Assembly: GCA_024760905.1 (NCBI GenBank)
Contig: CM045746.1
Coordinates: 9,471,966-9,535,965 of the forward strand
From: Plotosus lineatus
Taxonomy: Eukaryota; Chordata; Actinopteri; Siluriformes; Plotosidae
Reading direction: 5' to 3'
Length of the DNA stretch: 64,000 bases
Shown here: positions 1-43,739 of the stretch, piece after piece
How the letters are laid out: each line of letters begins with the position of its first letter
Position numbering within the stretch: position 1 is the first letter of the stretch
Translations under genes and position numbers: made by a program
Notes under the pieces: model-generated
The model's input: only the letters and a program-made list of their open reading frames with translations
What the model was told of the DNA's origin: nothing
Database searches by the model: none

Positions 1-125
1 TCCGCCCTGGCGTGCTGTTCAGGGTTTACCCTGCCCTCGCCCAGAGTCGGCTGAGATGGCAGTCAACCATCTTGCAACTCTCATTCTCATTAGGATTAGG
101 CATTTCAGAAAATTGAATGAATGAT
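1..125 (+). repeat. SINE-A 3' end, cut by the window edge
   Basis: This is the tail half of the commonest dispersed repeat here (family A). It carries the block 'gcccagagtcggctgagatg', then a degenerate 'aattaggattaagcggttc' block, and ends in a (GAAT)n-type tail. The head lies outside the window. Confidence 0.7.
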
Positions 126-1189
126 GAGTTTGCTTTGTTGATATTACTTTTACAAACCCATCCTTGCATTAATACTGTATTAAAGCTTTACTGCAACCCA
201 AATTAATGACCTCATAATTATTCCAAATGTTTGGGTATAGGCTTAACCCTTTAATGCCTAATTGTTTATTGCAGTTAAAAAAATCACTAGTTCTTCCTAA
301 CAAAAAAGGCCTAAGGAAACACCCCGAACACATTTCTTTCAACAAAATTATAACAATAATAATAATAATAACAAACAATAACATTCACAAATTCGTGAAC
401 ACAATCCTGCGCATTCAAGATCATCTCAAAACTGACTGAAGCGCATGGGGCTCAAGCTGTGTTGCATCAGGCGAAGTATAGAATGGCAGTAGCATGCTTC
501 TAGTAGATATTAGCATTTTTTTGAAAGAGGACCATATGGTCCTGCTGGACATTAAAGGGTTAAACATTCACGCGCATACAACCAAGTCTCCACTGTACAG
601 TCCAAGTCTCTCACCTTTCTCCGCTCAGATATCCAATTTGATTCATTTTACTGATTCGATTCATTTGAAGAGCTGAACTGAATCAGGCTTTGATCCACTA
701 GAGATTTGATTCACCTGGAATGGTTGGGCTGCTTAAATTTGTCTGTTGCAAATTGTTTTTTTTTTTTGTGTGTGCAATGATTCGTTCATCTTTTATCTCT
801 CTTCACCCTACAATTGGTATCAGTGTGTACTTCCTGTATTGCACAATATTTAAAGCTTTCATGAAAATCGGATGATGGATAGAAGTCTAGTTGATTTTGG
901 GGAACACATGATGGAGGTACATCCTGAAAGAAACTGTAAGCTTATCACAAGCCATATATTTTTAAAATACCTTATTAATGATGATAAGATAATGTTTATG
1001 TGTTAGTGAAGTCTCCGTTCGAGAACATGAAGATTAAAACAGTTACGTTGCTTTTTAGCCTCACAAGCTCGACTTCTGGTTATCTCAATAATTTATCACA
1101 AAATATTTTATAAATATTTTTAAATTTAAGGGGACTAAAACATACAGCGTGTCCTGTACTGCATTCAGAAGTGTCTTCGGTTGGAAACG
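126..1189. other. AT-rich upstream DNA with no gene seen
   Basis: Several short open frames occur but none has a recognisable domain or splice context. The stretch 640-720 repeats 'gattcgattcat'-like words, and a related cluster sits at 1856-1920. They may be remnants of a small repeat. No coding feature can be supported. Confidence 0.5.
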
Positions 1190-1345
1190 AGACTGCTTGA
1201 CTGTTTTTAGACTGTGTGAGGAAACAAACATCCGGGAGAAACCCATTCAAGCATACGGCGGACAGGCAGAGTTCACAGAGTCGCCCTTGCTGAGCCATGG
1301 CCTTGAACTGACGACCTTCTTAACAAGGTGTACCATCATGTAGCC
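1190..1345 (-). repeat. SINE-A head fragment, diverged
   Basis: Read on the - strand it resembles the 5' part of family A, including the 'aaggtcctgggttcgattcc'-like region and the block around 'ggtttcctc'. It is heavily mutated and lacks the tail. Confidence 0.4.
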
Positions 1346-1390
1346 TCCGAACCCAACACAGATTTTTCGATTTAGACATAAATGGATGTA

Positions 1391-1716
1391 CATTTATTCA
1401 TTTTCTTAATCCTAATTTGGGTCTTGGGGAGGCTTGTACCCATCTCAGTCAACTCCAGGCGAGGGCGGGGTACACCCTGTACAGCTTGCCAGTACAGCAG
1501 GGCCAACACTCACACAACCATTCACACGCTCTCTCTCACCTCGGGGTGACTTGGAACAACCAATTCGCCTACTGTATATGTTCTTTGACTGTGGGAAGAA
1601 ACCAGAGAACCCAGAGGAAATGCAAGCTCCATACAGAAGCTCCCTAGCCAGGGATTGAAACCAGGACCTTCTTGCTGTGAGGCAGACGTTTGAACCACTG
1701 TGCCACCGTGCCACCT
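1391..1716 (-). repeat. SINE-A, near full length
   Basis: On the - strand this begins with 'ggtggcacggtggcacagtgg', a tRNA-like A-box region. A B-box-like 'ggtttcaatccc' follows, then the GC-rich body, and it ends in 'aaaatgaataaatg'. The tRNA-like head and (GAAT)n tail support a tRNA-derived SINE. Confidence 0.65.
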
Positions 1717-1929
1717 GTTTATTTATTTATATGTTATTTATAGGCATTCATTTATTTTCTTTACTTTTATTGACTGAAACAAAATAAAAACAAACCATGG
1801 CGGGGGTTTGCAAGCATGTTGTAGGCGGTATGTAGGCTGATTCTTGCTTTGTTAGTCGATTCCCCCGACTCCCGAATAACGTGCCGATACATAAGAGTCG
1901 ACTCACCGATGAATCGAATCATCTCAACT

Positions 1930-2075
1930 CTCCCTTTCTGATAGATTCCGCTGCGGGAATCACCGCGGCGTTCAGATCCGAACAGCTTTACTCCGCTTTA
2001 TTCGCTTTATTTTGCTTTTATTTAATATTTTATTGCATTGTACAGTGTTTAAAGGATTAAAGGGGAGAAAGAAGG
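1930..2075 (+). promoter_or_regulatory. Probable 5'UTR and promoter-proximal region of chrna6
   Basis: The segment directly upstream of the first coding exon has a small CpG-containing patch around 1945-1985 in otherwise AT-rich DNA. No in-frame upstream exon is needed. A transcription start cannot be read from sequence alone, so the boundaries are inferred. Confidence 0.35.
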
Positions 2076-33631
<31,556 letters not shown>

Positions 33632-34199
33632 CAGCTGACAAGATCACACTTTCGCCAGCAGTCAAGGACACGGCAATCACCCACGAATCACTGGCACGCA
33701 TGATTTTACAGATAAAAAGTGTCTCTAATCTCATAGTTTTACTTAATTATATGTTATTATAAGAAAGGCATGTGTTTTTCTGGGCAACCAAATCAGATGT
33801 CACATACCGACAAGGAACTGTTTCTATTTATATTAATCTCCATCAGCATCGACCTCAGCATCATTCTACAAGGAGCTAGTTCAACAAACGCAGGCCATGT
33901 ACTATGTATTGAGTTCACTCGTGAATATAAAAACAAGCACCGAGCATTGCAACTACCATAAACATCCTCACTAGAGTCGACCGTACTGAAGAGCTCATTC
34001 ACTTTAAACGAGGCACAAGGTTGTAGGACGTCACCTTTGCTTAATTAAGTCTTTTGTTAAATAGGCACAAATTCCTATAGATGCTCTTCAGAATCCTGTC
34101 GAAGGTCTCCCAGAAGAGTTAAAACTATAACAGGCCAAAGGAGAAGTGCAACTCCATATCAGTGCCCATGGTCTTGGAATGCGCTGTCTAATAAGCTCA

Positions 34200-34205
34200 A
34201 ATAAA
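34200..34205 (+). promoter_or_regulatory. Candidate polyadenylation signal of chrna6
   Basis: The first AATAAA after the stop codon lies 569 bp downstream, followed by T/G-containing sequence. Other AATAAA-like words occur later, so the true 3' end is uncertain. Confidence 0.3.
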
Positions 34206-36004
34206 AGATTCTGATGGTCAGGGTGCACATATTTTTAAGCACATGGGGTACGTAGTTAATTTCAGGAATGTCTTTAGTTTTAGGAATTAAGTCAAATTCA
34301 AATTGTGAGTTCACTTTATCGAATCCAACATGCTGAAATCAATAGTGTGCACCAGTCTGAGGATTGGTCCAGAGATCTGAGGGGCGGTCCTTTTAGATAT
34401 GGTGGTCTGTGGTACACATTAGATAAACCGTGGTTGGGACTGAAGGCATCTAATCTCAGTGTTGCTGTCGAGAAACATGACGGGCGAAAGGCACTTTGCT
34501 GTTTCAAGTTTTCTTATGGCTATAGTCAGCAGAGGAGATGGAGGGAGGAGATTTTATATAAAAAAGAAACATTTATAGAATTGTATTGTTGAAATATCTT
34601 CACATTTTTGGTTCCAAGAAATTTAAAAAACTTTAAGATTTTTTTCTAGAAACCAGAGAACCATGAGGAAACGCACGCAAGCACAGGGAGAAAGGCAGAC
34701 GCCACACTGAGACACCCTTGCTGAAGCCAGGATCTTCGAGGGTGTATGCACTTAACACTACACCACTATATAAACCTCACCACCAACAGCACCACCAACA
34801 CCACCACCCCTGTTGTTGATCACTCAACTCATTGGAGATCTTTGAAATGTGTAGCATGTTCAAAAAGTACCTTGTTTTCTCCATGGGTTCGGTAGAATCG
34901 CGTCTTTTATCTGTCTCTTCATTGTGTCCTATGGTGATTTCTTCATCCGAGGACTTGTGCAGGATGTTTGACATCAAAACTGTCCACGTTTTGTAAATAA
35001 AAATGCAAATCCCTTTAAAAAATAACATACTGCATGATTTCCTGGACACCCTCATCATCCCCCTCCTCCTGCCCGTCTCAGTCTCGGAGAAATCCCGAAT
35101 CTCTTTCTTTATATTTATGAAAGCACAATTCTCCTGTTTGAGATGTTTGTATGTTTGTAAATCAGTTTTTCTTCACTGATGTCTTTGAATTAAATGAATA
35201 TTAAATGAAGAGCTGTCATGCTCTGGGTTTTGCTTTGACTGAATTGGGTTTTTTTTTTACAAACCTCTGAGGGCCTGCAGTGATATTTCTCTGGATTCAG
35301 TTGTATAAAAAGCATGTTTGAAGTTAAAGACAAATTATCTTCAAGTGTTTCTTAGGGCAAATGTAAATGCAACCCCTCAAAACATCTGGATGAGTTCCCC
35401 AGCATGTGGAAATCCATAGCATTTGTGTAAATACTACAGTTTCATGCAATCGTAGGGAAAGTTGGAGATGGGAGAGTTGGAAATTTCTTCCTGTCAAGCG
35501 AACAAGGCTAATCATGCATGAGCGTGTTATGCAAATGAATGTATTTTGGAATGGTAGTTATCCACCACAAGCTCAAGCAAAGTCAGAGAAAATTAAAACA
35601 ATCCCCTGTTAGCGTTTATTAAGTTGTCTTGTTACAATGTGGCTGCAGAATTCTATAATCTGATTGGCCCCTAAGTGGTAATCATATGTTATAATAATAA
35701 TAATAAAAAAAACATAATAATAATATGTTTTTCTACCAAATAAAACTACCTGTAATTTTTTCTTATAGACTTTTATAATTCTTCAAATTTTAATTCAATG
35801 ATAAAAAAATCTATTATAATTCTTCAATTCACATATACACATTTGTGAGTCATACAGTAGTTTAATTAATAAATAGTCAAAAGATAGTTAAATGTAAATA
35901 TATACAGTAAAAAAATTACAGTAAAGCTTACAGTAAAAAAATGTAACACTGGGAATTTTTTTTTTTTTTTTTTTTTAACAAATTACATAATTAGGTAAAA
36001 ATAT
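34206..36004. other. Downstream DNA, mostly unrecognised
   Basis: A SINE-A head fragment on the - strand is visible at 34650-34770. The rest shows no gene or element, apart from poly-T at 35957-35977. Confidence 0.4.
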
Positions 36005-36152
36005 TATCCAACATGCCCTGTGATAGAATGGCGAGCTGTCCAGGGTGTACTCTGATCTCACCCGGACTCAGTTGAGATGGGCACCAGCCTCCTCGTGACC
36101 CTAATTAGGATCAAGCGGTTCAGAAAATGAATGAATGAATATTACCGACAAA
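36005..36152 (+). repeat. SINE-A/B tail fragment
   Basis: 'ggcgagctgtccagggtgta' to 'aaaatgaatgaatgaat', the shared 3' end only. Confidence 0.65.
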
Positions 36153-36169
36153 ACAACTGCTTTTAGAAA

Positions 36170-37101
36170 TTACCATATACTCCTTGGGAAAGGAGCAATG
36201 TCATTATCCCAAACATCCGCAGAGTATCCACTGACCATCGGTTACTAGCAAGAAGAAAAGTAAAAAGAAAAGCTCCTGACTGGCACATCACCAAGGACGA
36301 GAAGATGACCGGAGACAGAAAGGGTACGTGTGCTCGTTGCAAGAAAGGGAAGATTCGTAAGGTGAATAAAGACGGTATTTGCATCTTTGAGTGTGCCCCG
36401 ACCCAAGGAACGGCCAACCAGAATGGCGTCGGACGTAGAGGAACGACGATTCTGAAGATGAAATGGATGATATAACAGGTCCAGAAGGTGAGGATATACC
36501 ATGTGGGAAATGCACCAAAGCCACTGGAGACATAGACAAGAGCACGCAATGTGAGTCATGCCTTAAATGGCTTCACATCGTCACTTGCTGCAATATGAAT
36601 GACCGCCAATATCAAGACCTTATTGACTTTGGAGAGCTTGAGCTGGTTTTGTAAAAGTTGTGACAGAGACATTCTGAAGACTCCTAGTAGTTATGGAAAG
36701 GGCGATAGAGATCTGGCTGAGGTCAAACAACGTTTGACAGCACTAGAAGGCTCCAGAAACATCGAGAAGATGATTGAATGTCAAGTGATGAGATCCATGG
36801 AAGAACAGCCTGAGCTGAAGAAACGCCAGCTCAATATTGTTATACACGGTGTGCCAGATCCCCCCACCCCCAGGTGATCGAGGATGATGAGGGGGAGACA
36901 AGAGATACCACAATGGCTGAGAGGAAAAATCATGGCCTCAAGAAACTCACTCAGTTAAAACTGGTACACAAAGATCTAGAGATACAGGAGGCAGATGTTG
37001 TAAATGCCTTCCGCATTGGTGCCAGAAAGGAGGACGGTAAACCTCGTATGTTGTGGGTCAAGTTATGTGACCATGAAGTGAAGAAGAGACTCCTTGTATA
37101 C

Positions 37102-37105
<4 letters not shown>
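36170..37105 (+). pseudogene. LINE ORF1-type relic with PHD-like zinc finger
   Basis: Reading frames around 36424-36660 give 'MASDVEERRF', then a Cys/His pattern (CGKC, CESC, WLH, CC, WFCKSC) fitting a PHD-type finger. 36720-37105 gives a charged segment, then 'KKRQLNIVIHGVPD' and 'VVNAFRIGARKEDGKPRMLW', as in the RNA-binding part of non-LTR ORF1 proteins. Several frame shifts occur. It ends in (TA)n near 37100 and no RT follows. Confidence 0.6.
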
Positions 37106-37137
<32 letters not shown>

Positions 37138-37244
37138 GATTTTCTGAGTAGATCCTTCCGTAGGAGAGTGCTCAATACTTTTTGGTAGAGCAAATAAACA
37201 AAAATAAAAGGACAGGACAAAGACTTTCTATTGAAACTCCATTT

Positions 37245-37299
37245 ATCACTACAGATCTGTTTCGAGGGGTGGTGAAACCATCCTCTCTCTTCAGGTGAT
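37245..37299 (-). ncRNA. Hammerhead-ribozyme-like motif, - strand
   Basis: This is the mirror image of the + strand motif at 37323-37377, produced by the palindrome and so identical in sequence. Predicted cleavage is on the - strand between the complements of 37250 and 37249. Family membership is inferred from the core only. Confidence 0.45.
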
Positions 37300-37322
37300 T
37301 ATAGAAGAATCTTTCTTCTATA

Positions 37323-37377
37323 ATCACCTGAAGAGAGAGGATGGTTTCACCACCCCTCGAAACAGATCTGTAGTGAT
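37323..37377 (+). ncRNA. Hammerhead-ribozyme-like motif, + strand
   Basis: Core elements are in the correct order. Stem I 5' side ATCAC (37323-37327) is followed by CUGAAGA (37328-37334, fits CUGANGA). Stem II GAGAGG/CCCCUC (37335-37340 with 37353-37358, one A.C mismatch) is extended by UGG/CCA. Then come GAAA (37359-37362), short stem III CAG/CUG (37363-37370) and UA (37371-37372). The stem I 3' side GUGAU (37373-37377) pairs fully with ATCAC. Cleavage would fall after 37372. Short stem III type I hammerheads are known from Penelope-like retroelements; this origin is an inference. Activity is untested. Confidence 0.5.
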
Positions 37378-37420
37378 AAATGGAGTTTCAATAGAAAGTC
37401 TTTGTCCTGTCCTTTATTTT

Positions 37421-37613
<193 letters not shown>

Positions 37614-37615
37614 GT

Positions 37616-38095
37616 GTGTGTAAAAGGAAACTACAAAAAATTGATTTAGTTTGCTTTTTATGTTTTTTGATGCTGAAATGAACAGTCCCCTCAACGACTG
37701 CCAAAATGTCTTCACATCTCAAAAATGTCCACAATCTCTTCGTTAAAAACATATTCTGGTTCTAAATATGTAACCTGTACAATTACAAGCACAACGCCCC
37801 CCCTCAACACACACAACTACCATTCTGAGGGCTAATTTATTTTGATGTACAACAAAGATCATATCATAATAAAAAAACAGAGGTAAACATTTAAATATGA
37901 TGCTAGTTTGTTTTGCTAACCCGTTTAATACCATCTTATTTATATTTACTCTCACAGATATGTTTATAATAAATTTAGTTTTTGAATTCAGTGTAGCACT
38001 TCTTCAAAGCTAACTGTATACTTTGTCTGTTCGCATAAATACATCAACAAATGCTAATTATTGACTTAATTGCTAGATTCAACTCCATTTACCAT
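37616..38095. other. Intergenic DNA, nothing recognised
   Basis: No domain-bearing frame or terminal repeat seen. Confidence 0.4.
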
Positions 38096-38097
38096 AA

Positions 38098-38185
38098 TTA
38101 TGAATTAATTCATTTTCTGAACCACTTATTCCTAATTAGGGTCACAAGGAGAATAGTGTCCATCTCAGCCGACTCTGTGTGATGG
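38098..38185 (-). repeat. SINE-A/B tail fragment
   Basis: The - strand gives the shared 3' block and an 'aaaatgaattaattcat' end. Confidence 0.55.
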
Positions 38186-38310
38186 CACGATATTTACTGT
38201 AATGCTAATTTTTAATGTTTTCGTTGTTTTGAGTGTGTGTGCGTACCATTGCTAGGCTCATTATAGTGATGCTAGCTTGTTGCTTTTCATGCATACTTTA
38301 ACTCTTAGTA

Positions 38311-38716
38311 CAGTCGGCCCCAAATTTACGAAGACCTTTGTACGAAATCCCCGGATTACGAAAAACATTTTCTTGAGTTTCCGTCCCAAAATACGAAAAC
38401 AACCCCCTCTTACAAAAAGAAATTCAAAGTTCAAACGCACCAATCAAAATTTCACACGACGTGAGTTTCTCTCTCATTGGCTGTCTCTCAAAATCCCGCC
38501 CCGCTGGCCTCCCAGATAGAGACAGAAGGAAGCTTCACTCTTTAGTTTTTAGTTTAGTTTTTTAAGTTGTTTTAATTCAGTAAATGTTAAATAAATATGG
38601 TCGCATTTGAGCTCATCTGGAATTCCGATCCCTCAAGGAATCAAATTAAAGTTGAGTTTTTCAAGCAGGGAATGCGCTTTGAATTCATGTCTTGTGGGTG
38701 TGGCCTGCAGTGCGCG

Positions 38717-38760
<44 letters not shown>

Positions 38761-38894
38761 AATAATGCTTTAGTTTTTAGTTTAGCTTTTTAAGTTGTGT
38801 TAATTCAGTAAATGGTCAAGCAGGGAATGCGCTTTGAATTCAATTCTTGTGGGTGTGGCCCACAGCACGCGTGCGCCAAAGAAGGAAATAGACG

Positions 38895-38976
<82 letters not shown>

Positions 38977-39275
38977 TGTGTGTGTGTTAATAAAATGTTT
39001 AATAATGGTTTCATTAATAAATGTGTTAATAAAATGTTTAAATGGTTAAATAAATAATTTTCTCTTACTTTTAATTTAATTTAATTTAATTTTTCATACA
39101 AAATTGGTGTACTTTTATCATTTTTAAAGGGTTGATGGGGTTTATCCAGTCCAAGGACTGGAGACTTGGAACAAATTAGGCGTTTAACATGTAAGATGCG
39201 ACCCCTACTTACGAAATCCCCGCGATACGAAAATTACTCTGGAACGGGTTAAATTCGTAAATTGGGGGCCGACTG
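38311..39275. mobile_element. TIR element flanked by TA (family M4), Tigger-like termini
   Basis: The ends 'cagtcggccccaaatttacg' and 'cgtaaattgggggccgactg' are inverted repeats, with TA at 38309-38310 and 39276-39277. The interior holds two copies of a segment with 'caagcagggaatgcgctttg' (38658 and 38817), each followed by a GA microsatellite, the second also by (GT)n at 38936-38985. It is an internal duplication. No transposase remains. Confidence 0.75.
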
Positions 39276-39444
39276 TACTTTGTTTATTTTGGTACTGCTT
39301 TATGGATTAACCTGTTTACTACTCTGTGTATTTATTAAACCTTATTGTTGTTACACCGTAGGTTACTGTATTTACTAGCATCGCCCGATAAAACAATGCA
39401 GGTAACTGCTGTTTATATACTTTTCTGTTTATATTGTTTCATGT

Positions 39445-42400
39445 TTCATGGAGCCAGGCCCAGGGGAGGGGCTCGAAGGCAAGCGCCTGGTGGTCAGGCT
39501 TATGCCCATGGAGCCTGGCCGGGCCTAGCCCGAAAAGGAGACATGGGTCCGCCCTCACATGGACCCACCACCCGTGGCAGGAGTTTTAGGGGTCGGGTGC
39601 AGTGTGAGTTGGGTGGCAGCCAAAGGCATGGGTTCTGTCGGACCGATCCTCGGCTACTTACTCTGACCCTCGGGACATGGAATGTCACCTCTCTGGTGGG
39701 AAAGGAGCCTGATTTGGTGCGTGAGGTGGAGAGATACCGACTAGATATAGTCGGGCTCACCTCAACGCATAGCTTGGGCTCTGGAACCATCCATCTCGAA
39801 AGAGGCTGGACCTTCTTCTATTCTGTAGTTGCTCATGGGGAGAGGCGGCGAGCCGGTGTGGGTATTCTTGTTGCCCCCGTCTCGGTGCCCAAATGTTGGG
39901 GTTATCCCCGGTTGACGAAAGGGTAGCTTCCCTCCGTCTTCGGGTGGGGGGACAGGTCCTGACTGTTATTTGTGCTTATGCACCTAATGACAATTCAGAG
40001 TACCCACCCTTTTTGGAGTCTTTGGGGGGGGTGTTGGAGAACGCTCCCTCGGGAGACTCGCTCGTTGTCTTGGGAGACTTCAACGCCCATGTGGGCAACG
40101 ATAGTGTGACCTGGAAGGGTGTGATCGGTAGGTACAACCTCTCCAGTCTGAATCCGAATGGTGTTTCGTTGTTGGACTTCTGTGCTCGTCATAGTTTGTC
40201 TATCATGAACACCATGTTCGAACATAAGGGTGTCCATAAGTGCACTTGGCACCAGGACACCCTAGGTTGCAGTTTGATGATTGACTTTGTAGTCGTGTCA
40301 TCGGACTTGCGACCATATGTTCTGGACACTCGGGTGAAGAGAGGAGCTGAGCTGTCTACCAATCACTACCTGGTGGTGAGTTGGCTTCGGTGGTGTGGGA
40401 GGTTGCCTTCCAGACCTGGCAGGCCCAAGCATGTAATCAGGGTCTGCTGGGAACGTTTGGCGGAGTCCCCTGTCCGAGAGGCCTTTAACTCCCACCTCCG
40501 GCAGAGCTACAACCACATTCCGGAGGAGGCGGGGGACATGGAATCCGAATGGGCCATGTTTCGTGCCTCCATTGCTGAGGTGGCAGCCCATAGCTGTGGT
40601 CGTATGGTCGTCGGTGCTTGTCGTGGCGGTAATCCTCGAACCCGGTGGTGGACACCTGCGGAGAAGGGGACCGTCCAGCTGAAGAAGGAGGCCTATCAGG
40701 TTTTATTAGCCTGTGGGACTCCTGAGGCAGCAAACGGGTATCGGCAGGCCAAACGTGCTGCAGCCGAGGCTGTCGCAGATGCAAAATCTCTGGCGTGGGA
40801 GGAGTTCGGTGAGGGCCTGGAGAGTGATTATCGGTTGGCCTCAAAAAGGTTCTGGGCCACCATCCGACGCCTCAGGAGGGGGAAGCAGTTCTTCACAAAC
40901 ACTATTTACGGTGGAGGTGGGGAGCTGCTTACCTTGACTGGGGATGTTGTTGAGAGGTGGAGGGAATACTTTGAGGACCTCCTCAATCCCACCAACACGT
41001 CCTCCATGGAAGAGGAAGACCCTGGGGGTTCGGGTGAGGGTCCACCCATCACTGGAGTGGAGGTCACTGAGGTTGTCAAAAAGCTCCTCGGTGGTTGAGC
41101 TCCGGGGTTGGACGAGATCCGCCCGGAATATCTCAGGGCTCTGGATGTTGTAGGACTGTCTTGGTTGACACGTCTCTGCAACATCGCGTGGTCATCAGGG
41201 GCTGTACCTCTGGATTGGCAAACTGGGGTGGTGGTCCAGATTTTTAAGAAGGGGGACCGGAGGGTGTGTTCCAATTATCGGGGAATTACACTCCTCAGCC
41301 TACCTGGGAAAGTCTATGCAGGGGTACTAGAGAGGAGGATCCGACCGATAGTCGAACCTCGGATTCAGGAGGAACAATGTGGTTTTCGTCCTGGCCGCAG
41401 CACTCTTGACCAACTCTATACACTCCACAGGATTCTGGAGGGGGCATGGGAGTTTGCCCAATCTGTCCACATGTGCTTTGTGGATTTGGAGAAGGCTTTC
41501 GACCGTGTCCCTCGAAAGATCTTGTGGGGCGTGCTCCGAGAGTACGGCGTTCCGGATCCGTTGCTACGAGCTATTCGGTCGCTGTATCACTAGAGCCAGA
41601 GTTTGGTCCGTATTGGTAACAGCAGGTTGGATTCGTTTCCAGTGGGAGTTGGAGTCCGCCAAGGCTGTCCTTTGTCACCGATTCTGTTCATAATTTTTAT
41701 GGACAGAATTTCTAGGCGCAGTCGAGGCGATGAGGGGTTCTGGTTTGGTGGCCATCGGATATCGTCTCTGCTTTTTGCGGATGATGTTGTCCTTTTGGCT
41801 TCATCAAGTAGGGCCCTTCAGCTCTCATTGGAGCGATTCGCAGCTGAGGATGAAGATCAGTACCTCCAAGTCCGAGGCCATGGTTCTCAGTCAGACAATG
41901 GTGGAATGCACCCTCCGGGTCGGGAATGAGGTCCTGCCCCAAGTGGAGGAGTTTAAGTATCTTGGGGTCTTGTTTACGAGTGAGGGAAGGATGGAGCGAG
42001 AGATCAACAGACGGATCGCTGCAGCCTCTGTTGTTAAGCGGTGCCTGTACCGGTCCGTCATGGTGAAGAAGGAGCTGAGCCACAAGGTGAAGCTCTCAAT
42101 TTACCAGTCGATCTACGTTCCAACCCTCACCTATGGTCACGAGCTTTGGGTAATGACCGAAAGAACAAGATCACGGATACAAGCGGCTGAAATGAGCTTC
42201 CTTCGCCGGGTGGCGGGGTTCTCCCTTAGAGATAAGGTGAGAAGCTCCGCCATCCGGGAGAGCTTCGAGTAGATCCGCTGCTCCTCGGCATGGAGAGGGG
42301 CCAGTCGAGGTGGCTCGGGCATCTGGTCAGAATGCCCCCCGGACGCCTCCCTGGTGTGGTGTTTCGGGCATGTCCAACTGGGAAGAGACCCCGGGGTCGA

Positions 42401-42573
42401 CCTAGAACACGCTGGAGGGACTATGTCTCTCGGCTTGTCTGGGACCGCCTCGGTGTCCCCCCGGGAGAGTTGGAGGAAGTGGCTCGGGAGAGGGACGTCT
42501 GGACCTCTTTGCTGAGGTTGCTGCCCCCGCGACCCGACCCTGGACTAAGCGGAGGAAGATGATGATGATGATG
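39445..42573 (+). mobile_element. Rex3 (RTE-clade LINE), full-length-like, with 12-bp target-site duplication
   Basis: The flanks 39433-39444 and 42574-42585 are identical ('attgtttcatgt'). The 3' end is a (GAT)n run, as known for Rex3. The sequence 'tggcaaactggggtggtggt' near 41217 matches the standard Rex3 primer, and the second primer region lies near 41670. At 3.13 kb it carries endonuclease and RT but is broken by frameshifts and stops. Confidence 0.88.
39654..42560 (+). pseudogene. Rex3 endonuclease-reverse transcriptase, broken frame
   Basis: APE-type endonuclease blocks are 'LTLGTWNVTSLVGKE', '[20 protein letters not shown]' and '[13 protein letters not shown]'. RT blocks are 'PGLDEIRPEYL', 'CGFRPGRSTLDQL', 'CFVDLEKAFDRVPR', 'VGVRQGCPLSPILF' and the active-site FADD at 41774-41785. 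The C-terminus is 'RPRGRPRTRWRDYVSRL'. Breaks: a frame change near 39890, TGA at 41096-41098, TAG at 41591-41593, and frame changes near 41850 and after 42260. The product would nick DNA and copy the element's RNA. Confidence 0.85.
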
Positions 42574-42786
42574 ATTGTTTCATGTGCTAGTTAATAGCCT
42601 GAGGGTCAATGTGTTTATTTATGATAATGCTCATGCCTGGGTTAGCGTGTGTAATTTAATGCTAGGCCCTGAAGTAAACGATTGCTGTAAAGCTACGACA
42701 TGTTTTAATGCTAATTTGTTACTTGGCCAGTTTAATGTAATGCTTTATTAAACCTAACCAGGGTCTCCGTAATTAGTTTTTTCAGG

Positions 42787-42788
<2 letters not shown>

Positions 42789-42848
<60 letters not shown>

Positions 42849-42958
42849 CATGGATAAACATGATGGGCACCTTTTTAACTCACCTTTAATCGGATCAGAG
42901 ACTCATTGATTTAATGGCCTTTTGAAAGGACAACAACCCACCCCCTCTCTTTGTGTGT

Positions 42959-43030
<72 letters not shown>

Positions 43031-43139
43031 GTGCGCGCGTGCGTGTGGTTACTATATAGAGAACCTTAAAAAAATTTTTTTGACACAGCAACCCCAGCCT
43101 CGACATAGGCTGCCATATTTCTGACAGTTCCATGTGTCG

Positions 43140-43204
<65 letters not shown>

Positions 43205-43230
43205 CACACACACACACACACACACACACG
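42789..43230. repeat. Three GT/CA microsatellites
   Basis: GT at 42789-42846 and about 42953-43024; CA at 43144-43228. The unique DNA between is short. Confidence 0.9.
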
Positions 43231-43329
43231 CGCGCGGTCAGAAATTTACCTACACTCATTATCGATATAATGGACTAACTGTGCACTGTCCATCTTTAAT
43301 AGAATAAAAGACAATTCAATGTGTAACTG

Positions 43330-43614
43330 GGCAGCGTGGCGGTGTAGTGGTCAGTACATCCGCCTCACAGCAAAAAAGTCCTGGGTTTGATTCCCAGCTC
43401 GGCTGTTTCTGTGTGGAGTTTGCACGTTCGGCCTGTGCTTGCATGGTGTTGCAGTGGGTTAATTGACTGCTAAGTCTCTAAGTCTCCCTTAGATGTGAGT
43501 GTTGCAGCGAGCTGTCCTGGGTGTACCCTGCCCTTGCCCAGAGTAAGGTGCGATAGGTGCCAACCTCCCTGAGATCCTAATTAGGATTAAGCGACTTAGA
43601 AAATGAATGAATGA
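43330..43614 (+). repeat. SINE-A, near full length
   Basis: Head 'gcagcgtggcggtgtagtgg', B-box-like 'gggtttgattcccagctcg', the tail block and 'aaaatgaatgaatgac'. A reverse head fragment follows at 43618-43738. Confidence 0.75.
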
Positions 43615-43739
43615 CTGTGTAACCCAAGGACGCATTGAAACTCCACACAGAGATGCCCTGGCTAAGCTCAGGACTCAAACCCATTCCCCGCTGACTGTGA
43701 GGCAGAAGTGTTAACTACGACACCACCATGCCACCCAAC

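Larger units (their letters stand above)
37198..37423. repeat. Near-perfect palindrome, arms about 111 bp, loop 3 nt
   Basis: The left arm 37198-37309 and right arm 37313-37423 are reverse complements, differing only by one A in an A-run near the outer end. The loop is 37310-37312. The arms contain 'ctacagatctgtttcgaggg' and its complement. (TA)n runs lie on both sides, within 75 bp on the left and immediately on the right. The sequence can fold into a long hairpin on either strand. Confidence 0.95.
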
